Positions 16,696-25,957 of a DNA stretch of 64,000 nt are shown piece after piece; positions within the stretch are counted from its first letter, which is position 1; the number at the start of each line of letters is the position of its first letter. The DNA is taken from contig NZ_CP045649.1 of NCBI RefSeq assembly GCF_009557055.1, positions 3,199,501 through 3,263,500 of the forward strand, given 5' to 3'. Source of the DNA: Nocardioides sp. dk884 (GTDB lineage: Bacteria; Actinomycetota; Actinomycetes; Propionibacteriales; Nocardioidaceae). The translations under genes were made by a program, and so were the position numbers. Under the pieces are notes generated by a model. That model had not been told where the DNA came from and did no database searches. It saw only the letters and a program-made list of their open reading frames with translations.

Positions 16696-18819
16696 TCAGC
16701 GTGCGTTCGCCGGCTCCGGGGCCTCGGCGCCGTCCGCCGCGGGCCCGGAGACCTCGAAGCGCGTGGGCCACCAGAACCTGTCGCCGAGCAGCAGGGCCAG
16801 GGCCGGCACCAGGACCGTGCGGACCAGCAGGGTGTCGAGCAGGACGCCGATGCAGATGACCGTGCCGATCTGGGCCAGCACCACCAGCGGCAGCACGCCG
16901 AGCACGGCGAAGACCGCTGCCAGCACGATGCCCGCGCTGGTGATCACCCCGCCGGTCGCGGTCAGGGCCCGGAGCATGCCGCGGCGTGGGCCGTGGGTGC
17001 GTGCCTCCTCGCGTGCTCGGGTGACGAGGAAGATGTTGTAGTCCACGCCGAGCGCCACCAGGAACAGGAACGACAGCAGCGGGGTGCTGTTGTCCAGGGC
17101 GTCGAAGCCCAGCGGACCGGTGAACAGCCACCACGAGGCGCCGAGCGCAGCGACGTACGTCGCCAGCACCGTGAGCACCAGCAGCACCGCGGCGACGGGG
17201 GCGCGCAGGAGCGCCAGCAGCGCGCCCAGCACGAGCACCAGGATCAGCGGCAGGATCACCATCCGGTCCCGCACGGCGCCGGTGTTCTCGTCGACCGCCT
17301 GGGCCTCGGTGCCGGTGACGTGGGTGTCGTCGTAGTCCGCGAGCCGGTCGCGCAGCCGCTCGATGCCGTCGCGGACCTCCTGCGAGCCGGGGTCGCCGGC
17401 CAGGACCGCGTCGATCTGGGCCACGCCGCCGCCCTCCTCGGTGATCCGCGCGCCGCTGACCCCCTCGGTGTCGGCGATCGTGCGCAGCACGCCGCGGGTG
17501 TCCTCATCGCCGGTGACCACCCGCGCCGGGTCGATCACGCCGGCGGGGAAGGACTCGCTGACCCGCTGGAGCGCGGTGATCGCCTCGGGCTCGTCGAGGA
17601 ACTGGTCCTCGGTGTCCAGCCCGGAGCGCAGGCCGAAGACACCTGTCGCGAGGATCGCCAGGAACACCAGCGAGGCGACGACGAACGCCGCGGGCCGGCG
17701 CGAGACCTGGTGCCCGATCCGGGCCCAGACCGAGGTGGTGCTGTCGACCAGCGAGGCCTCACCCACGTGCGGCACCTTCGGCCAGAAGATCCACCGCCCG
17801 AACAGCACCAGGGCGGCGGGCAGCACGACCAGCGCGGCGACGGCCGCCACGACGATGCCGATCGCGCTGGCCAGGCCCAGCCCGCGCGTGGTCGGTGTCA
17901 GCGAGAGCAGCAGCGTCAGCACGCCCAGCACCACCGTCGTGGCGCTGGCGAGCACCGCCGGCGCCGTACGACCCAGCGCGACGCGCATCGCCTCGTGGCG
18001 CGACTCGCGTCGGCGCAGCTCGTCGCGGTAGCGCGAGATCAGCAGCAGGGCGTAGTTGGTGCCGGCGCCGAAGACGAGCACCGACAAGATCCCCACCGTC
18101 GACTCGTCCCAGGCCACGTCGAGGCGCGCGAGCACCTGGGTGGCCAGGATCGCCGCGACCCGGTCGGCCACGCCGACCACGATGATCGGCACCAGCCAGA
18201 GCACCGGGCTGCGATAGGTGATCACCAGCAGGATCGCGACGATGCCGATCGTGGACAGCAGCAGGCGGACGTCGGCGCCGGCGAAGACCTCTGCGAGGTC
18301 GGCGCGCACGGCCGCCGGGCCGGTGACCTCCTCCTCGACCCCGTCCGGGACGCCCTGGGCGAGCTGGTCGCGCAGGTCGGCGACCACGTCGGAGTTCTCA
18401 TCGGAGGTCGCGGCCTTGACCGGGACCACAGCGATGGCCGCGGTGCCGTCCTCGGACACCTGGAGCGGGCCGTCGGGGCCGACCGGCGCGGCCTTCACCT
18501 CGGAGGCCAGGCCGCGGAGCTCACCGAGGGCCGCGTCCTCCAGCTGGCCGCCCCCGGCGGCGCTGAAGACGACGACCGCGGTGCTCGCGCCCTCGTCGGG
18601 CAGCTGCTCCTGGAGCTCGGTGGCATAGGTGCTGTCCTGCCCGGCGGGCAGCGCGTCGAGGTCAGAGCGGGTGCGGTCGCCCTCGCCCACGAGACCGAGC
18701 ATCAGCACCCCCAGCACCAGCGGGAGCAGCGCCACCAGCCAGGCGGTGCGGCGTCCGGTGATCAGCCTCGTCAGCCGACCGCCCGCGTGCTGCCCGGAAC
18801 GGGCCGCGGTGTTGTCCAT
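16696..18819 (-). CDS. MMPL-family (RND-type) transporter
   Basis: A 707-residue inner-membrane RND exporter of the MMPL family, which in actinobacteria exports lipids or drugs using the proton gradient. Two-fold internal symmetry is clear: one helix, a large extracytoplasmic domain, then five helices, repeated. Proton-relay-type motifs are present in both halves (VFGAGTNYALLLISRYRDE and VALGVDYNIFLVTRAREE, the GxxxDY/GxxxNY pattern). It diverges from a MarR regulator over 74 bp with a palindrome in between, which suggests a MarR-repressed, substrate-inducible drug or toxic-lipid exporter. Confidence 0.92.
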   Translation of the reverse strand: MDNTAARSGQHAGGRLTRLITGRRTAWLVALLPLVLGVLMLGLVGEGDRTRSDLDALPAGQDSTYATELQEQLPDEGASTAVVVFSAAGGGQLEDAALGELRGLASEVKAAPVGPDGPLQVSEDGTAAIAVVPVKAATSDENSDVVADLRDQLAQGVPDGVEEEVTGPAAVRADLAEVFAGADVRLLLSTIGIVAILLVITYRSPVLWLVPIIVVGVADRVAAILATQVLARLDVAWDESTVGILSVLVFGAGTNYALLLISRYRDELRRRESRHEAMRVALGRTAPAVLASATTVVLGVLTLLLSLTPTTRGLGLASAIGIVVAAVAALVVLPAALVLFGRWIFWPKVPHVGEASLVDSTTSVWARIGHQVSRRPAAFVVASLVFLAILATGVFGLRSGLDTEDQFLDEPEAITALQRVSESFPAGVIDPARVVTGDEDTRGVLRTIADTEGVSGARITEEGGGVAQIDAVLAGDPGSQEVRDGIERLRDRLADYDDTHVTGTEAQAVDENTGAVRDRMVILPLILVLVLGALLALLRAPVAAVLLVLTVLATYVAALGASWWLFTGPLGFDALDNSTPLLSFLFLVALGVDYNIFLVTRAREEARTHGPRRGMLRALTATGGVITSAGIVLAAVFAVLGVLPLVVLAQIGTVICIGVLLDTLLVRTVLVPALALLLGDRFWWPTRFEVSGPAADGAEAPEPANAR

Positions 18820-18868
18820 GAGCGCTCTCCCTGCATCCTTCTCGCCGCAATTCCTGATGGTTCGCTAA

Positions 18869-18881
18869 CTTAGATACTAAG
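18869..18881. promoter_or_regulatory. MarR-type palindromic operator between exporter and regulator
   Basis: CTTAG-ATA-CTAAG is a perfect inverted repeat with 5-bp arms and an AT-rich core in otherwise GC-rich DNA. It lies between the divergent MMPL and MarR genes and touches the regulator's AAGGAGG ribosome-binding site, so binding should block both the regulator and, through the shared region, the exporter. TTAG-N3-CTAA fits MarR-family operators. Confidence 0.65.
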
Positions 18882-18893
18882 GAGGCGAGCAAA

Positions 18894-19352
18894 TTGCCGG
18901 AGCAGCCGTACCAGACAGGCCCGATCCCCGCGTTGCGCGAGCTGATGACGCTGACCGGACGGGTGCGTCACCACCTCGCCCGGCGTGCGGGGCTGAGCGA
19001 GACCGAGCTGCTCGCGCTCGACCACCTCTCCACCGGGGTGCGCGGCCCCGCCGAGCTCGCCCGCCTGCTCGACGTGAGCACGCCGGCCGCGACCGGCATC
19101 GTGGACCGTCTCGAGCGCCGCGGGCACGCCGTACGACGCGCGCACGAGGCGGACCGCCGGCGCACCGAGGTGCACATGACCCAGTCGGGGCGGGTCGAGG
19201 TGCGCGCCCAGCTCGAGCCGATGATCGGGGCGATGCACGACCTCGACGCGGAGTTCAGCCAGGAGGAGCTGGACGTGGTCGAGCGCTACCTGCGCGGCGC
19301 CCAGGGCGCGATGCGCGCACTGCTGGACGAGCCGGAGTCAGAGCCGCGCTGA
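18894..19352 (+). CDS. MarR-family transcriptional regulator
   Basis: A 152-residue winged-helix regulator. The HTH is LARLLDVSTPAATGIVDRLERRG, the wing is AHEADRRRTEVHMTQSGR, flanked by dimerisation helices, as in MarR proteins. The start is TTG at 18894, preferred because AAGGAGG lies 8 nt upstream and no ATG or GTG is suitable. It is divergent from the MMPL exporter and probably represses it and itself through the CTTAG/CTAAG palindrome. Its last 15 bp overlap convergently with the next gene. Confidence 0.92.
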   Translation: MPEQPYQTGPIPALRELMTLTGRVRHHLARRAGLSETELLALDHLSTGVRGPAELARLLDVSTPAATGIVDRLERRGHAVRRAHEADRRRTEVHMTQSGRVEVRAQLEPMIGAMHDLDAEFSQEELDVVERYLRGAQGAMRALLDEPESEPR

Positions 19353-19676
19353 GGCCTCGAAGCCGTCCCAGCCCTCCGCGACCCCGACGATCTCGCAGGG
19401 CTGCACGAGCACGGGCGGGCTGCCGATGATCCGAGAGATCTCCGAGCCCGCGACTGTCTCGGCCAGCTCGGCCTCGAAGTCCGCACACGCCTCGTCGGAG
19501 GCGAAGACGTAGACCGCCTCGAACCACTCCCCCGGCACCGTGCGCCAGACCTTGAACCGCAGCCCGGAGCGGCCGGTGTAGCTCGCGTGCTCGGCGCTCG
19601 CCACGTGGCGGGCGAGCTCCTGACCGACGCCGGCCGGGGCATCCCCCAGCGGCCAGCGCACGGTCAGGCCGTTCAC
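19338..19676 (-). CDS. YdhR-like putative mono-oxygenase / dimeric alpha-beta barrel protein
   Basis: A 112-residue protein with the ferredoxin-like alpha-beta barrel pattern of the YdhR family: VNGLTVRWPLGD at the start, GLRFKVWRTVPGEWFEAVYVF in the middle, and the ending SRIIGSPPVLVQPCEIVGV. Members are called mono-oxygenases by homology, but activity is mostly untested. GTG at 19676 overlaps the stop of the aminopeptidase gene by 4 nt, so the two are translationally coupled. Confidence 0.78.
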   Translation of the reverse strand: MNGLTVRWPLGDAPAGVGQELARHVASAEHASYTGRSGLRFKVWRTVPGEWFEAVYVFASDEACADFEAELAETVAGSEISRIIGSPPVLVQPCEIVGVAEGWDGFEASARL

Positions 19677-21238
19677 CCGATGCCCGCCAGCGGTGACTCG
19701 CCGCCCAGCCACTGCAGCAGCGCCCGGGCGCCGAACCCCGTGGGCCCGGTCGTCCACTCGTGTCGCTCCTCCGGGGCATCGCCCACGGAGGCCACGTCGA
19801 GGTGGGCCCAGGGGACGTCGCCGACGAAGTGCTGGAGGAACAGCGCCGCGGTGATGGCGCCGGGTCCGCCGGCGGCGTTGTCGGCGTCGGCGACCTTGGA
19901 GGAGAGCTTGTCCTCATAGACCGAGGCCAGCGGGAAGCGCCACAGCTCCTCGCCCGAGGCCGCGCCGGCGGCGTCGATCGCTGCGGCGAGCCCGTCGTGG
20001 TTGGCGAAGAAGCCGCCGAGGTGCTGGCCGAGCGCGACCTTCATCGCGCCGGTGAGCGTGGCGACGTCGACGACCACGGCCGGGTCGAGCTCGCTGACGG
20101 CGTAGGCCAGCGCGTCGGCGAGGACCAGGCGTCCCTCGGCGTCGGTGTTGGTGACCTCGCTGGTGCGCCCGCCGTAGTGGCGCACCACGTCGCCGGGACG
20201 CATGGAGCTGCCCGACACGGCGTTCTCCGCCGCCGGGACCAGCCCCACGACGCGCACCGGGCAGTCGACGTCGCGCAGGGCGGCCATCGTGGAGAGCACC
20301 ACGGCGCCGCCGGTCATGTCGCGCTTCATGGTGGTCATGGCCTGGGCGGGCTTGATCGACAGCCCGCCGGTGTCGAAGGTGATCCCCTTGCCGACGAGCA
20401 CCACGGTGGGCGTGTGCCGCCCGGCCGTGCGGGGCACGTAGTCCAGGCGGATCAGGCGCGGCGGCGTCGCCGAGCCCTGACCGACCCCGATCACGCCGCC
20501 GAAGCCCTCGGCGGCGAGGCGCTGCTCGTCCCAGACGGTGGCCTCGAGGCCGGCCTCGGCGGCCAGCTCGACGGCCTGCTCGGCGAGCCAGGCGGGGTTC
20601 TTCAGGTTCGAGGGGACCGTCGCCAGCACGCGGGAGCGCCACCCGGCGCCGCCGATCGCGATCGCACGTCGTACGACGTGGTCCTCGGCGCCCGGGACGC
20701 CGGCGAGGACCACCCGGGTGACGGGCAGGTCCTCGGGCGGCGTGGAGCGCCAGTGGAAGACGAAGGAGCCGAGAATGGTCCCGACCACGAACGCCTCGAT
20801 GCCCTCGGCGCCGGCGACCGCCGGGACCGAGGTGGCCACCGCGTCGCGGCGGCGTACTGCTCGGGCGAGCTCGGCGCCGGCGCGACGCAGGTCGGCCGGC
20901 CGGGCCGCACCCACCCCGACGAGCAGCACCAGGCGGAGCTCGGGGTTGTCTGGACCACCGGGCGCCACCGGCAGCGCGGTGACCTCGCCGGCGGCACCGG
21001 TGGCCCGCTCACCCTCGAGGAGCGCGAGGAGGTCGACGCCCAGCAGGGTGGCGAGCTCCTCGGCGCCCGGGCCGAGCAGGACACTGCCCGCACCGTCGGC
21101 GGGCAGGACCGGCACGGCCACCACGTCCACCCCGCGCACTGCACTCGGCCGCTGCTCGCTGATCGCGAACTGCGGAGGTGAGGGCTGCGCGGGGAGGACG
21201 GGGGTGGTCCGAGCGGAGGACGATCGTGCGGGTGTCAA
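19673..21238 (-). CDS. pepA: leucyl aminopeptidase, M17 family
   Basis: A two-metal cytosolic aminopeptidase that removes N-terminal residues from peptides. The C-terminal catalytic domain has VGKGITFDTGGLSIKP with metal-binding Lys and Asp, MTTMKRDMTGGAVVL, and the M17 signature NTDAEGRLVLADAL; the N-terminal macro-like domain is weaker. The start is uncertain: TTG at 21238 (LTPARSSS) is the latest alternative initiator upstream of recognisable sequence. It has only a weak ribosome-binding site and begins 5 nt after the DUF3117 stop, so the two form an operon. About 521 residues. Confidence 0.9.
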   Translation of the reverse strand: MTPARSSSARTTPVLPAQPSPPQFAISEQRPSAVRGVDVVAVPVLPADGAGSVLLGPGAEELATLLGVDLLALLEGERATGAAGEVTALPVAPGGPDNPELRLVLLVGVGAARPADLRRAGAELARAVRRRDAVATSVPAVAGAEGIEAFVVGTILGSFVFHWRSTPPEDLPVTRVVLAGVPGAEDHVVRRAIAIGGAGWRSRVLATVPSNLKNPAWLAEQAVELAAEAGLEATVWDEQRLAAEGFGGVIGVGQGSATPPRLIRLDYVPRTAGRHTPTVVLVGKGITFDTGGLSIKPAQAMTTMKRDMTGGAVVLSTMAALRDVDCPVRVVGLVPAAENAVSGSSMRPGDVVRHYGGRTSEVTNTDAEGRLVLADALAYAVSELDPAVVVDVATLTGAMKVALGQHLGGFFANHDGLAAAIDAAGAASGEELWRFPLASVYEDKLSSKVADADNAAGGPGAITAALFLQHFVGDVPWAHLDVASVGDAPEERHEWTTGPTGFGARALLQWLGGESPLAGIG

Positions 21239-21242
21239 CGAC

Positions 21243-21410
21243 CTAGCCCACGACATCCTTGAGAGCATTGCCGAGCGCACCGGCTTCCTCGGCGTTGAGC
21301 TCGACAACGAGACGGCCACCGCCCTCGAGGGGAACGCGCATCACGATGCCCCGCCCCTCCTTGGTGACCTCCAGCGGACCGTCGCCCGTCCGCGGCTTCA
21401 TCGCCGCCAT
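21243..21410 (-). CDS. DUF3117 small conserved actinobacterial protein
   Basis: A 55-residue protein read directly from the sequence: it begins MAAMKPRTGDGPLEVTKEGR, continues GIVMRVPLEGGGRLVVEL, and ends NALKDVVG before TAG at 21243-21245. This is the near-invariant actinobacterial DUF3117 family, of unknown function. A GAAGAGG ribosome-binding site precedes the ATG at 21410, and a GATAAT -10-like hexamer (minus strand, 21476-21481) lies about 70 nt upstream. It is the first gene before pepA. Confidence 0.93.
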   Translation of the reverse strand: MAAMKPRTGDGPLEVTKEGRGIVMRVPLEGGGRLVVELNAEEAGALGNALKDVVG

Positions 21411-21586
21411 CCGGCACCTCTTCCTTGCGGTTGTCCCTGCACCGGATCGAGCGACCGCGGCGCGCGTGCTGGATCATTATCCCCCATCCCCGGAGTGACT
21501 GGGGCCACACCCCACGCAGTGCGTGCGGCGTGTTCTGGTCGGGTACGTCTTCAGGTTGCAGTACCGCAGTGGGGCAGACTGCCCGG

Positions 21587-22381
21587 ATGACCGACTCCAC
21601 CGTCCTGCTCGACCTCACCGACGGGGTCGCGACCGTGACCCTCAACCGTCCCGGGGCGATGAACAGCCTCGACGTCGCGACCAAGGAGCTGCTGCGCGAC
21701 ACGCTCCAGCAGGTCGCCGACGACCCGGCCGCGCGCTGCGTGGTGATCACCGGCACCGGTCGCGCGTTCTGCACCGGCCAGGACCTCAAGGAACACATCG
21801 AGATCCTGCACAGCGCCAGCAGCGAGCAGCTGTTCCGCACCGTCGAGGAGCACTACAACCCGATCGTCACCGCGATCGCCACCATGCCCAAGCCGGTGAT
21901 CGCCGCGGTCAACGGCGTCGCGGCCGGCGCGGGCGCCAGCATCGCGATGGCCTGCGACCTGCGGGTCGTGGCCGACACGGCGGGCTTCAACACGGCGTTC
22001 GCCAACGTCGCGCTCTCCTGCGACACCGGCGCCAGCTACTTCCTGCCCCAGCTGGTCGGCAAGGCCCGCGCCCTGGACCTGCTGTTCTTCCCGCGCACCG
22101 TCGGCGCCGCGGAGGCACTCGAGCTCGGGCTGGCCAGCAAGGTGGTCGCGGCCGCGGACCTGGGTCCGGAGGTCGGGCTGCTGGCCCAGCGCCTCGCCGA
22201 GGGGCCGACCCTGGCCTATGCCTCGATCCGGCGGGCCGTGGACCACTCCGCAGGCCACGACCTCGCCGACTCGCTCGCCTTCGAGGGCCAGATGATGAAC
22301 CTCACCGGCGCGAGCGCCGACCACCGCACCGCGGTCGCGGCGTTCGTGGCCAAGGAGCAGCCGGTCTACGAGGGGCGCTGA
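21587..22381 (+). CDS. enoyl-CoA hydratase/isomerase, PaaG-like
   Basis: A 264-residue crotonase-fold enzyme. The oxyanion-hole segments are GRAFCTGQDLKEH and NGVAAGAGASIAMACDL, and the SCDTGASYFLPQLVG segment carries an acidic residue at the position used in PaaG-type enoyl-CoA isomerases/hydratases (about residue 145). PaaG acts in phenylacetate or beta-oxidation pathways; no other paa genes are present, so the substrate is unknown. ATG at 21587 has CAGACT 6 nt upstream, a possible weak leaderless promoter. Confidence 0.88.
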   Translation: MTDSTVLLDLTDGVATVTLNRPGAMNSLDVATKELLRDTLQQVADDPAARCVVITGTGRAFCTGQDLKEHIEILHSASSEQLFRTVEEHYNPIVTAIATMPKPVIAAVNGVAAGAGASIAMACDLRVVADTAGFNTAFANVALSCDTGASYFLPQLVGKARALDLLFFPRTVGAAEALELGLASKVVAAADLGPEVGLLAQRLAEGPTLAYASIRRAVDHSAGHDLADSLAFEGQMMNLTGASADHRTAVAAFVAKEQPVYEGR

Positions 22382-22398
22382 GCGGCCCTCGGGCCTCC

Positions 22399-22818
22399 TC
22401 AGACCACCTGGGTGACGTAGGCCCAGGTGAAGACGCCGACGCCGACGACCATCCCGAGATGGGCCAGCAGCGAGAGCCACGGCCCCTGCGACCAGCCGTC
22501 GCCGGACCCCTCCGCGGCGTGCTTGCCGCGCGCGGGCAGCCAGCGCATCAAGATGGCGAGGCCGGCGAGCCCGACGACCCACCACAGGCCGATCGCCACG
22601 ATCCCGACCGTCGGACCGCCGAGCACCGTGTCGTCGCCGGCGACGAGGAACACCGTCCAGACGACCAGCGCGAGCACGCCGGCCACCGTGTGCAGGTCGA
22701 GCAGGCGTCGTCCCACCTGCAGCGTGCCGGCCGCCTGGGAGCCGCCGAGACGCAGGCGGGTCAGGACCACCACGACGGCCGCGAGAACGGTCAGGACGAC
22801 GACGACAGACATGGGCAC
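22399..22818 (-). CDS. small four-helix membrane protein, unknown function
   Basis: A 139-residue integral membrane protein with four hydrophobic helices (about 4-20, 45-62, 72-92, 114-136) joined by short loops. Conserved-looking His residues occur at helix ends (LDLHTVAG and LLAHLGM), a pattern found in haem-binding DUF families but not diagnostic. The start is GTG at 22818 or ATG at 22812; neither has a clear ribosome-binding site. No function can be assigned. Confidence 0.7.
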   Translation of the reverse strand: MPMSVVVVLTVLAAVVVVLTRLRLGGSQAAGTLQVGRRLLDLHTVAGVLALVVWTVFLVAGDDTVLGGPTVGIVAIGLWWVVGLAGLAILMRWLPARGKHAAEGSGDGWSQGPWLSLLAHLGMVVGVGVFTWAYVTQVV

Positions 22819-22833
22819 GGGGGGCAGTGTGCC

Positions 22834-23172
22834 CTACGCCGTCCCGGCCTCGCGATCGGACGGCGCCCCGGTGGACGGCGACCCGGTCGAGGACGGGCTC
22901 GTGGTCTCCCCCGGCGGCGTGGTGGCCGCGGGCTCGTCGAGCTGGCCCGCCAGGCGGTCCAGGAGCGCGTCCACCTCGGACATCCGGTAGCCGCGGAAGG
23001 CCAGCGAGAACCGCACCCGCCGCAGGTCCTCGGCGCGCACCGGACCCTCGGCGGGCACGAGGACGTCGGGGCGGTCGTCGTACTCCTCGGCCATGGGGGT
23101 GCCGCGTCCCGCGGCGACCACGGCCACCGCGCCCATGAGCAGGACCAGCGCGACGCCGAAGAACCACATCAC
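22834..23172 (-). CDS. DivIVA-domain-containing short membrane protein
   Basis: A 112-residue protein with an N-terminal membrane anchor (residues 2-22), a short linker and the compact DivIVA-type motif RVRFSLAFRGYRMSEVDALL, ending in a Thr/Ser/Pro-rich tail. Full DivIVA proteins add a long coiled coil that is absent here. The motif usually places proteins at curved membranes or the division/growth site. Its ATG overlaps the stop of the LOG-family gene (ATGA at 23169-23172). Confidence 0.82.
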   Translation of the reverse strand: MMWFFGVALVLLMGAVAVVAAGRGTPMAEEYDDRPDVLVPAEGPVRAEDLRRVRFSLAFRGYRMSEVDALLDRLAGQLDEPAATTPPGETTSPSSTGSPSTGAPSDREAGTA

Positions 23173-23897
23173 TTCGGGTGCTCCTCGCGTGCGGCCCGCA
23201 GCAGGGCGACCGCCTCCTCGACGTCGTCGGTGATCGTGAGCATGTCGAGGTCGGACTGCTGGATCTTGCCCTCGGCGAGCACGGTGTCGCGCAGCCAGGC
23301 GATCAGCCCGGTCCAGTAGGCGGTGCCGAGCAGGATGATCGGGAAGCTGGTGACCTTGCGGGTCTGCACCAGGGTCATCGCCTCGAAGAGCTCATCGAGC
23401 GTGCCGACCCCGCCGGGCAGCACCACGAAGCCCTGGGTGTACTTCACGAACATCGTCTTGCGCACGAAGAAGTAGCGGAAGTTGACCCCGGAGTCGACCC
23501 ACTCGTTGAGGCCGGACTCGAAGGGCAGCTCGATCCCGAGCCCCACGCTGAGGCCGCCGGCCTCGCAGCAGCCCTTGTTGGCCGCCTCCATCGCGCCGGG
23601 GCCGCCGCCGGTCACCACGGCGAAGTCGGACTCGGCGAGCGCGCGCCCGAGCTGCTCGCCCAGGGCGTACGCCGGGTCCTCGGGCGAGGTGCGCGCGGAG
23701 CCGAAGACCGCCACCGCCGGGCCGAGCTCGGCCAGCGCCCCGAACCCCTCGACGAACTCGGCCTGGATCCGCAGCACCCGCCACGGGTCGGCGTGCAGCC
23801 ACTCGGCGGGGCCGCGGGTGTCCAGCAGCCGTTGGTCGGTGGTCGTGCCGTCGACCTGCGTGCGCCGCTGGATCACCGGTCCCTTGTACTTCGTCAT
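23169..23897 (-). CDS. LOG-family protein (TIGR00730 Rossmann fold; nucleoside-5'-monophosphate phosphoribohydrolase)
   Basis: A 242-residue LOG-family protein. Hallmarks are [13 protein letters not shown] and [16 protein letters not shown], which bind the phosphoribosyl group; family members hydrolyse cytokinin-type or AMP-like nucleotides to base and ribose 5-phosphate. The sequence is complete and typical in length. It sits between dapE and the DivIVA-like gene with ATGA overlaps on both sides, so the three are made as one coupled set. A mycobacterial homologue also neighbours dapE. Confidence 0.92.
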   Translation of the reverse strand: MTKYKGPVIQRRTQVDGTTTDQRLLDTRGPAEWLHADPWRVLRIQAEFVEGFGALAELGPAVAVFGSARTSPEDPAYALGEQLGRALAESDFAVVTGGGPGAMEAANKGCCEAGGLSVGLGIELPFESGLNEWVDSGVNFRYFFVRKTMFVKYTQGFVVLPGGVGTLDELFEAMTLVQTRKVTSFPIILLGTAYWTGLIAWLRDTVLAEGKIQQSDLDMLTITDDVEEAVALLRAAREEHPK

Positions 23898-24988
23898 GCC
23901 TCGCCTCCCAGCCAGGCGCGCAGCCGCGCCTCGCAACGCTCGATGTCGGCCACCGGCACGTGCTCGTCCTGCTTGTGGGCGAACAGCGGGTCGCCGGGTC
24001 CGTAGTTGACCGCCGGGACCCCCAACGCGGTGAAGCGGGCGACGTCGGTCCAGCCGAACTTGGGGGCCACCTCGCCACCGACGGCGGCGATGAAGGCCTG
24101 GGCCGCGGGGCGGTCCAGGCCGGGCAGGGCGCCGGGGGCACTGTCGGTCACCCGCAGCTCGAAGCCGTCGAAGACCTCCCGCACGAACGCGAGCGCCTCC
24201 TCCTCGCTGCGGTCCGGGGCGTAGCGGAAGTTCACCGTCACCACGCACTCGTCGGGGATCACGTTGCCGGCGACCCCGCCGCGGATGCCGACGGCGTTGA
24301 GGCCCTCGTGGTACTCCAGCCCGTCGATGACCGGGCGCCGCGCCTCGTAGGCCCGCAGCCGGTCGAGCACCTCCCCCGCGGCATGGATCGCGTTGACGCC
24401 GCGCCAGCTGCGCGCGGAGTGGGCGCGCTCGCCGGTGGTGGTGACCTCGACGCGCAGCGTGCCCTGGCAGCCGGCCTCGACGGCGGCGTTCGAGGGCTCC
24501 ATCAAGATCGCGAAGTCGGCGCGCAGCAGCTCGGGGTCGCTCGCGGCGAGGTGGGCCAGGCCGTTGTGCTCCGAGGCGATCTCCTCGCCCTCGTAGAGCA
24601 CGTAGGTCACGTCGCGCACCGGCTCGGCGAGGTCGTGGGCGAGCTTGAGGATGACCGCGTCGCCGCCCTTCATGTCGCAGGTGCCCAGGCCGTGCAGCAC
24701 GCCGTCGACAAGGCGGCTGGGCAGGTTGTCGTTGACCGGCACGGTGTCGAGGTGCCCGGCGATGACGACGCGCTCGGGGCGGCCCAGCTCGGTGCGGGCG
24801 ACGATGGTGTTGCCGCGTCGTACGACGTGGAGGTGGGCCAGGGGCTGCAGCGCGGCCTCGACGGCGTCGGCGATCGCGCGCTCCCCCAGGCTGACGGACT
24901 CGATGTCGACGAGCGCGGCGGTGAGGGTGACCGCATCGAGGCTCAGATCCAGCGTCGGGCGTCCGGTGTCCTGGTCGGTGGAGGTCAT
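23894..24988 (-). CDS. dapE: succinyl-diaminopimelate desuccinylase
   Basis: Hydrolyses N-succinyl-LL-diaminopimelate to LL-DAP and succinate in the lysine/cell-wall pathway. The 364-residue M20 metallohydrolase shows metal ligands in [19 protein letters not shown] and [13 protein letters not shown] (catalytic Glu-Glu), a dimerisation lid domain (about 175-290) and the final metal His in [14 protein letters not shown] at 24988. It is the first gene of the dapE-LOG-DivIVA run. dapD and dapC occur 9-14 kb away in the same window. Confidence 0.95.
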   Translation of the reverse strand: MTSTDQDTGRPTLDLSLDAVTLTAALVDIESVSLGERAIADAVEAALQPLAHLHVVRRGNTIVARTELGRPERVVIAGHLDTVPVNDNLPSRLVDGVLHGLGTCDMKGGDAVILKLAHDLAEPVRDVTYVLYEGEEIASEHNGLAHLAASDPELLRADFAILMEPSNAAVEAGCQGTLRVEVTTTGERAHSARSWRGVNAIHAAGEVLDRLRAYEARRPVIDGLEYHEGLNAVGIRGGVAGNVIPDECVVTVNFRYAPDRSEEEALAFVREVFDGFELRVTDSAPGALPGLDRPAAQAFIAAVGGEVAPKFGWTDVARFTALGVPAVNYGPGDPLFAHKQDEHVPVADIERCEARLRAWLGGEA

Positions 24989-25065
24989 GGCTGAAGTCAA
25001 CCAGCCGCCGGTCACCGTCGGCCCCCGCACCGGCACCCGGGTGCCCCGAACGACTACCGGATCGG

Positions 25066-25079
25066 TAGAACGCGTTCTA
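25066..25079. promoter_or_regulatory. KstR-like palindromic operator
   Basis: TAGAACGCGTTCTA is a perfect 14-bp palindrome and fits the actinobacterial KstR consensus TnnAACnnGTTnnA. It overlaps the start of the likely -10 hexamer TAGTGT (25078-25083), which sits 7 nt before the ATG of the oxidoreductase gene, so a bound repressor would block RNA polymerase. KstR controls steroid/cholesterol catabolic genes in mycobacteria and rhodococci; no kstR gene is in the window. Confidence 0.7.
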
Positions 25080-25090
25080 GTGTGACGGCC

Positions 25091-25936
25091 ATGCGCCACG
25101 GAATCGTCCTGTTCACCTCCGACCGCGGCATCACGCCCGCCGCCCTGGGTCGGGCCGCCGAGGAGCGCGGGTTCGCCACGCTCTACGTGCCCGAGCACAC
25201 CCACATCCCGGTGCGGCGCACGGCGGCGCACCCCGGCACGGGCGACGAGACGCTGCCCGACGACCGCTACGCGCGCACGCTCGACCCCTGGGTCTCGCTG
25301 GCGACGGTCGCGGCGGTGACGGAGCGGATCGGGTTGGCCACGGCCGTCGCGCTGCCCGTCGAGTCCGACCCGATCACGCTCGCCAAGCAGATCGCCACGC
25401 TCGACCATCTCTCCGGCGGGCGGGTCACGCTGGGCGCGGGGTTCGGCTGGAACACCGACGAGCTCGAGGACCACCACGTCCCGCCGGCCCGACGGCGCAC
25501 GGTGCTCAAGGAGTACGTCGAGGCGATGCGGGCGCTGTGGACCCAGGAGGAGGCCTCCTACGCCGGCGAGCACGTCTCCTTCGGCCCGTCGTGGGCCTAC
25601 CCCAAGCCGGTCGGCCGGGTGCCGCTGGTGATCGGCGCGGGCGGCGGGCCGAAGACCTTCCGCTGGATCGCCGCCCACGCCGACGGGTGGATGACCACGC
25701 CCCGCCAGACCGACATCAGCGCGAACATCGAGGCGCTGAAGAAGGCCTGGGCCGAGGCCGGGCGCAGCGGGCAGCCGGACATCCGGGTGCTGATCGCGTT
25801 CCGCCCCGACCCCGCCGACCTCGCCGCCTGGGAGGCCGCCGGGGTCACCGAGCTGATCTGGGGCGTCCCGGACGCCGCGCCGGACGGCGTACTCGCCCAC
25901 CTGGACAAGCTCGCCGTCCGCCTCGGCCTCTCCTGA
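25091..25936 (+). CDS. LLM-class F420-dependent oxidoreductase
   Basis: A 281-residue luciferase-like (TIM-barrel) oxidoreductase of the F420-dependent subfamily. Typical segments are [33 protein letters not shown] and [23 protein letters not shown]. The substrate is unknown. The start is placed at ATG 25091, not GTG 25082, because TAGTGT (25078-25083) lies 7 nt upstream as in the window's other leaderless genes. The overlapping KstR-like palindrome suggests membership of a steroid or isoprenoid-lipid catabolic regulon. Confidence 0.88.
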   Translation: MRHGIVLFTSDRGITPAALGRAAEERGFATLYVPEHTHIPVRRTAAHPGTGDETLPDDRYARTLDPWVSLATVAAVTERIGLATAVALPVESDPITLAKQIATLDHLSGGRVTLGAGFGWNTDELEDHHVPPARRRTVLKEYVEAMRALWTQEEASYAGEHVSFGPSWAYPKPVGRVPLVIGAGGGPKTFRWIAAHADGWMTTPRQTDISANIEALKKAWAEAGRSGQPDIRVLIAFRPDPADLAAWEAAGVTELIWGVPDAAPDGVLAHLDKLAVRLGLS

Positions 25937-25957
25937 CCCTTCGCCGATCAGGGTGGG

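Noticed and set aside
25936..25954. ACCCT/AGGGT inverted repeat between the LLM gene and ileS
   Set aside because: Only 5-bp arms in GC-rich DNA; not enough to call a terminator.
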